From contig JAXHTH010000163.1 of NCBI GenBank assembly GCA_034211115.1, positions 1-5,442 on the forward strand: a DNA stretch of 5,442 bases, given 5' to 3'. The position numbers were made by a program, and so were the translations under genes. Under the pieces are notes generated by a model. The model saw nothing but the letters and a program-made list of their open reading frames with translations, was not told the origin of the DNA and ran no database searches. Origin of the DNA: JAXHTH01 sp034211115. Lineage in GTDB: Bacteria; Planctomycetota; Phycisphaerae; Phycisphaerales; SM1A02. This document shows positions 5,432-5,442 of the stretch, in pieces. The stretch's first letter is position 1, and each line of letters opens with the position of its first letter.

Positions 5432-5442
5432 GGGGAAACGCG

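Noticed and set aside
5377..5442. A TnaC-like leader peptide upstream of tryptophanase.
   Set aside because: No ATG-initiated frame with a tryptophan codon is present in the 66 bases available; a leader further upstream cannot be excluded.
1..5442. tRNA or rRNA genes, CRISPR arrays, insertion sequences and transposase remnants.
   Set aside because: No cloverleaf, rRNA-like stretch, regularly spaced repeats, transposase motif or terminal inverted repeats with target duplications were seen.

Overview
The window is GC-rich throughout. It carries four complete protein genes, plus the last 46 codons of a fifth at the left edge. The mix suggests a Planctomycetota bacterium, probably of the Phycisphaerae type. 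The clues are an oversized signal peptidase I with a large insert, a small membrane protein opening with a CPKCGYDLRGL-type zinc ribbon, and a secreted formylglycine sulfatase. This taxonomic placement is inference from gene style; no rRNA or other marker gene is present.

Layout: bases 1-141 (+) are the Arg/Ser-rich tail of an unidentified protein. Bases 142-262 are a non-coding spacer with a stem-loop over the preceding stop codon, a C-tract run that is a G-quadruplex motif on the minus strand, and a possible promoter very close to the next start. Bases 263-1873 (+) encode a 536-residue signal peptidase I, followed after 36 bp by a 148-residue zinc-ribbon membrane protein (1910-2356, +). Bases 2357-2482 separate two converging gene pairs and hold a degenerate two-copy repeat. 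On the minus strand, tryptophanase (4015-5376) is followed after 80 bp by a sulfatase (2483-3934). The tryptophanase leader at the right edge holds two adjacent perfect 16-bp GC palindromes.

Function: the two plus-strand genes concern the cell envelope (signal peptide removal and a small membrane protein). The two minus-strand genes are catabolic. Tryptophanase splits L-tryptophan to indole, pyruvate and ammonia in the cytoplasm, and the sulfatase is exported to remove sulfate esters from an unknown substrate. They may be co-transcribed, but no shared pathway is shown. The sulfatase carries a signal peptide that a type I signal peptidase would remove.

I did not find a clearly new system. The best candidates for a second look are the large domain inserted inside the signal peptidase catalytic fold, the tryptophanase-sulfatase pairing, and the GC-rich structured spacers.
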